Assembly (NCBI GenBank): GCA_027296045.1
Contig: JAPUJS010000460.1
Span: 1 to 5,499, forward strand
From: a bacterium
GTDB taxonomy: Bacteria > Latescibacterota > UBA2968
Direction of reading: 5' to 3'
Length of the DNA: 5,499 nucleotides
Shown here: positions 4,530-5,499 of the stretch, in pieces
Numbering within the stretch: position 1 is the first letter of the stretch
Layout of the letters: every line of letters begins with the position of its first letter
Notes under the pieces: generated by a model
The model's input: the letters and a program-made list of their open reading frames with translations, nothing else
The model's database searches: none
Told to the model about the DNA's origin: nothing
Program-made: the position numbers and the translations under genes

Positions 4530-5499
4530 CTAGGCGTCCATTAAGCGGTGGATGAGATCCACGGCTGTCACTCCTTCGGCTTCGGCATTAAAGCTGGTGA
4601 CCAGGCGGTGGCGCAAAACAGGGACGGCGGCGAATCGGACGTCTTCGATTGCGGCTTGATAGCGGCCGTCGAGGATGGCGCGGGCTTTGGCGCTTAAGAT
4701 GAGGCACTGGGAGGCGCGCGGGCCGGCACCCCAGGAGACCATATGGCTGATGTCCTCGGGGGCCTCGGAATGACCCGGACGGGTTTTGCGGACCAGGCCG
4801 ACGGCATAGTCGTAGACGGCGTCGGGGACGGGCACTTTGCGGACGAGGCTCTGGAGGTTTAGGATTTGTTTGGCATTGAGCACGGGATTGACTTCGACGG
4901 TTTGCGTCCCGGTGGTGGCTTTGACGATTTCTTTTTCTTCGGCTTCGGAGGGATAATCGATCCAGAGGTTGAAGATGAAGCGGTCGAGCTGGGCTTCGGG
5001 GAGGGGATAGGTCCCTTCCTGTTCAATGGGATTTTGGGTGGCCAGCACAAAGAAGGGGGCTTCGAGGCAGAAGGTCTCGCCGCCTGCAGTGACTTCGTGT
5101 TCCTGCATGGCCTGGAGCAGGGCGGCCTGGGTTTTGGGGGGCGTGCGGTTGATTTCATCGGCCAGGAGGATGTTGGCAAAGAGGGGGCCTTTGACAAAGC
5201 GAAAGACCTTCTGGCCGGTGGTGTGGTCTTCTTCGAGGACCTCGGTACCGGTGATGTCGGAAGGCATGAGATCGGGCGTAAACTGGATGCGGCTGAAGGA
5301 AAGATTGAGGGCTTTTGCCAGGGTGCTGATCAGCAGGGTTTTGGCCAGGCCGGGGACGCCCACCAAAAGGCAGTGTCCGCCGCACAGAAGGGCAATGAGG
5401 AGCTGGTTGATAATGTCTTTTTGGCCGATGATGACTTTGGAGATTTCAGAGACAATTTGTTGATAGGCGTCTCGAAGCTGGTCTACGGCTTCCAGATCG
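4530..5499 (-). CDS. MoxR-family AAA+ ATPase, 5' end beyond window
   Basis: The frame stays open to the right edge, giving 322 visible residues beginning DLEAVDQLRDAY. MoxR proteins are about 320-335 residues, so only a few N-terminal residues are missing. The TTG at 5364-5366 is internal and would cut off the N-terminal part of the AAA+ domain. Motifs numbered from the first visible residue are: IIGQKDII (23-30), Walker A GVPGLAKT (47-54), Walker B ILLADEIN (110-117), sensor-1 ATQNPIEQEGTYPLPEAQ (153-170), and arginine-finger-region LDRF (171-174). A C-terminal lid domain contains WGAGPRASQ. All catalytic elements look intact, so it should hydrolyse ATP in a hexameric ring. It is co-transcribed with the DUF58 gene downstream and is likely its functional partner. 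Confidence 0.95.
   Translation of the reverse strand, partial: DLEAVDQLRDAYQQIVSEISKVIIGQKDIINQLLIALLCGGHCLLVGVPGLAKTLLISTLAKALNLSFSRIQFTPDLMPSDITGTEVLEEDHTTGQKVFRFVKGPLFANILLADEINRTPPKTQAALLQAMQEHEVTAGGETFCLEAPFFVLATQNPIEQEGTYPLPEAQLDRFIFNLWIDYPSEAEEKEIVKATTGTQTVEVNPVLNAKQILNLQSLVRKVPVPDAVYDYAVGLVRKTRPGHSEAPEDISHMVSWGAGPRASQCLILSAKARAILDGRYQAAIEDVRFAAVPVLRHRLVTSFNAEAEGVTAVDLIHRLMDA

Noticed and set aside
3753..4544. Long + strand ORF (263 residues, Gly/Val-rich) opposite the DUF58 gene
   Set aside because: It is the complement of the well-supported DUF58 gene. The biased composition is a typical antisense shadow, with no family motif.
5364..5366. TTG as start of the MoxR protein
   Set aside because: The same frame continues upstream to the window edge with conserved MoxR residues (IIGQKDII), and starting at TTG would leave the AAA+ domain without its N-terminal part.

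Overview
The window reads as ordinary bacterial chromosome from a free-living, probably double-membraned (lipoprotein-bearing) bacterium. Base composition is moderate and slightly GC-rich. Coding sequence favours G-ending codons, Shine-Dalgarno (SD) sequences are purine-rich, and there are several textbook intrinsic terminators. I cannot name a phylum from the sequence alone. No tRNA, rRNA, CRISPR array, insertion sequence or phage gene was found.

Layout, left to right. Positions 1-1394 hold three + strand genes: the end of a small two-helix glycine-zipper membrane protein (likely cut by the left edge), a gamma-class carbonic anhydrase-like hexapeptide-repeat protein (312-833), and a DUF309 protein (best start 1008). 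Intrinsic terminators at 255-299 and 967-995 lie almost on top of the start codons of the second and third genes. Next is a stand-alone secreted lipoprotein of unknown function (1573-2205), with its own near-consensus sigma-70 promoter (1503-1531) and a strong terminator (2338-2364). A 508-base AT-rich intergenic region follows. It carries a very good sigma-54 promoter match (2595-2610), a sigma-70-like promoter overlapping it, and several upstream dyads. It drives an unrecognised 242-residue soluble protein (2714-3442). A 13-bp perfect hairpin (3532-3565) serves as a bidirectional terminator between that gene and the convergent minus-strand pair: a DUF58 protein (3621-4514) preceded by a MoxR-type AAA+ ATPase (4530 to the right edge, 5' end cut off).

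How the genes fit together: the MoxR/DUF58 pair is a conserved chaperone-like module (AAA+ ATPase plus a protein with a von Willebrand A-like metal site) and is clearly one operon. The + strand genes look like separately controlled housekeeping and envelope genes rather than one pathway. I see no convincing new multi-gene system. The most interesting material is regulatory: the sigma-54-type control region in front of an unknown gene, and the two start-proximal terminators that could act as attenuators.
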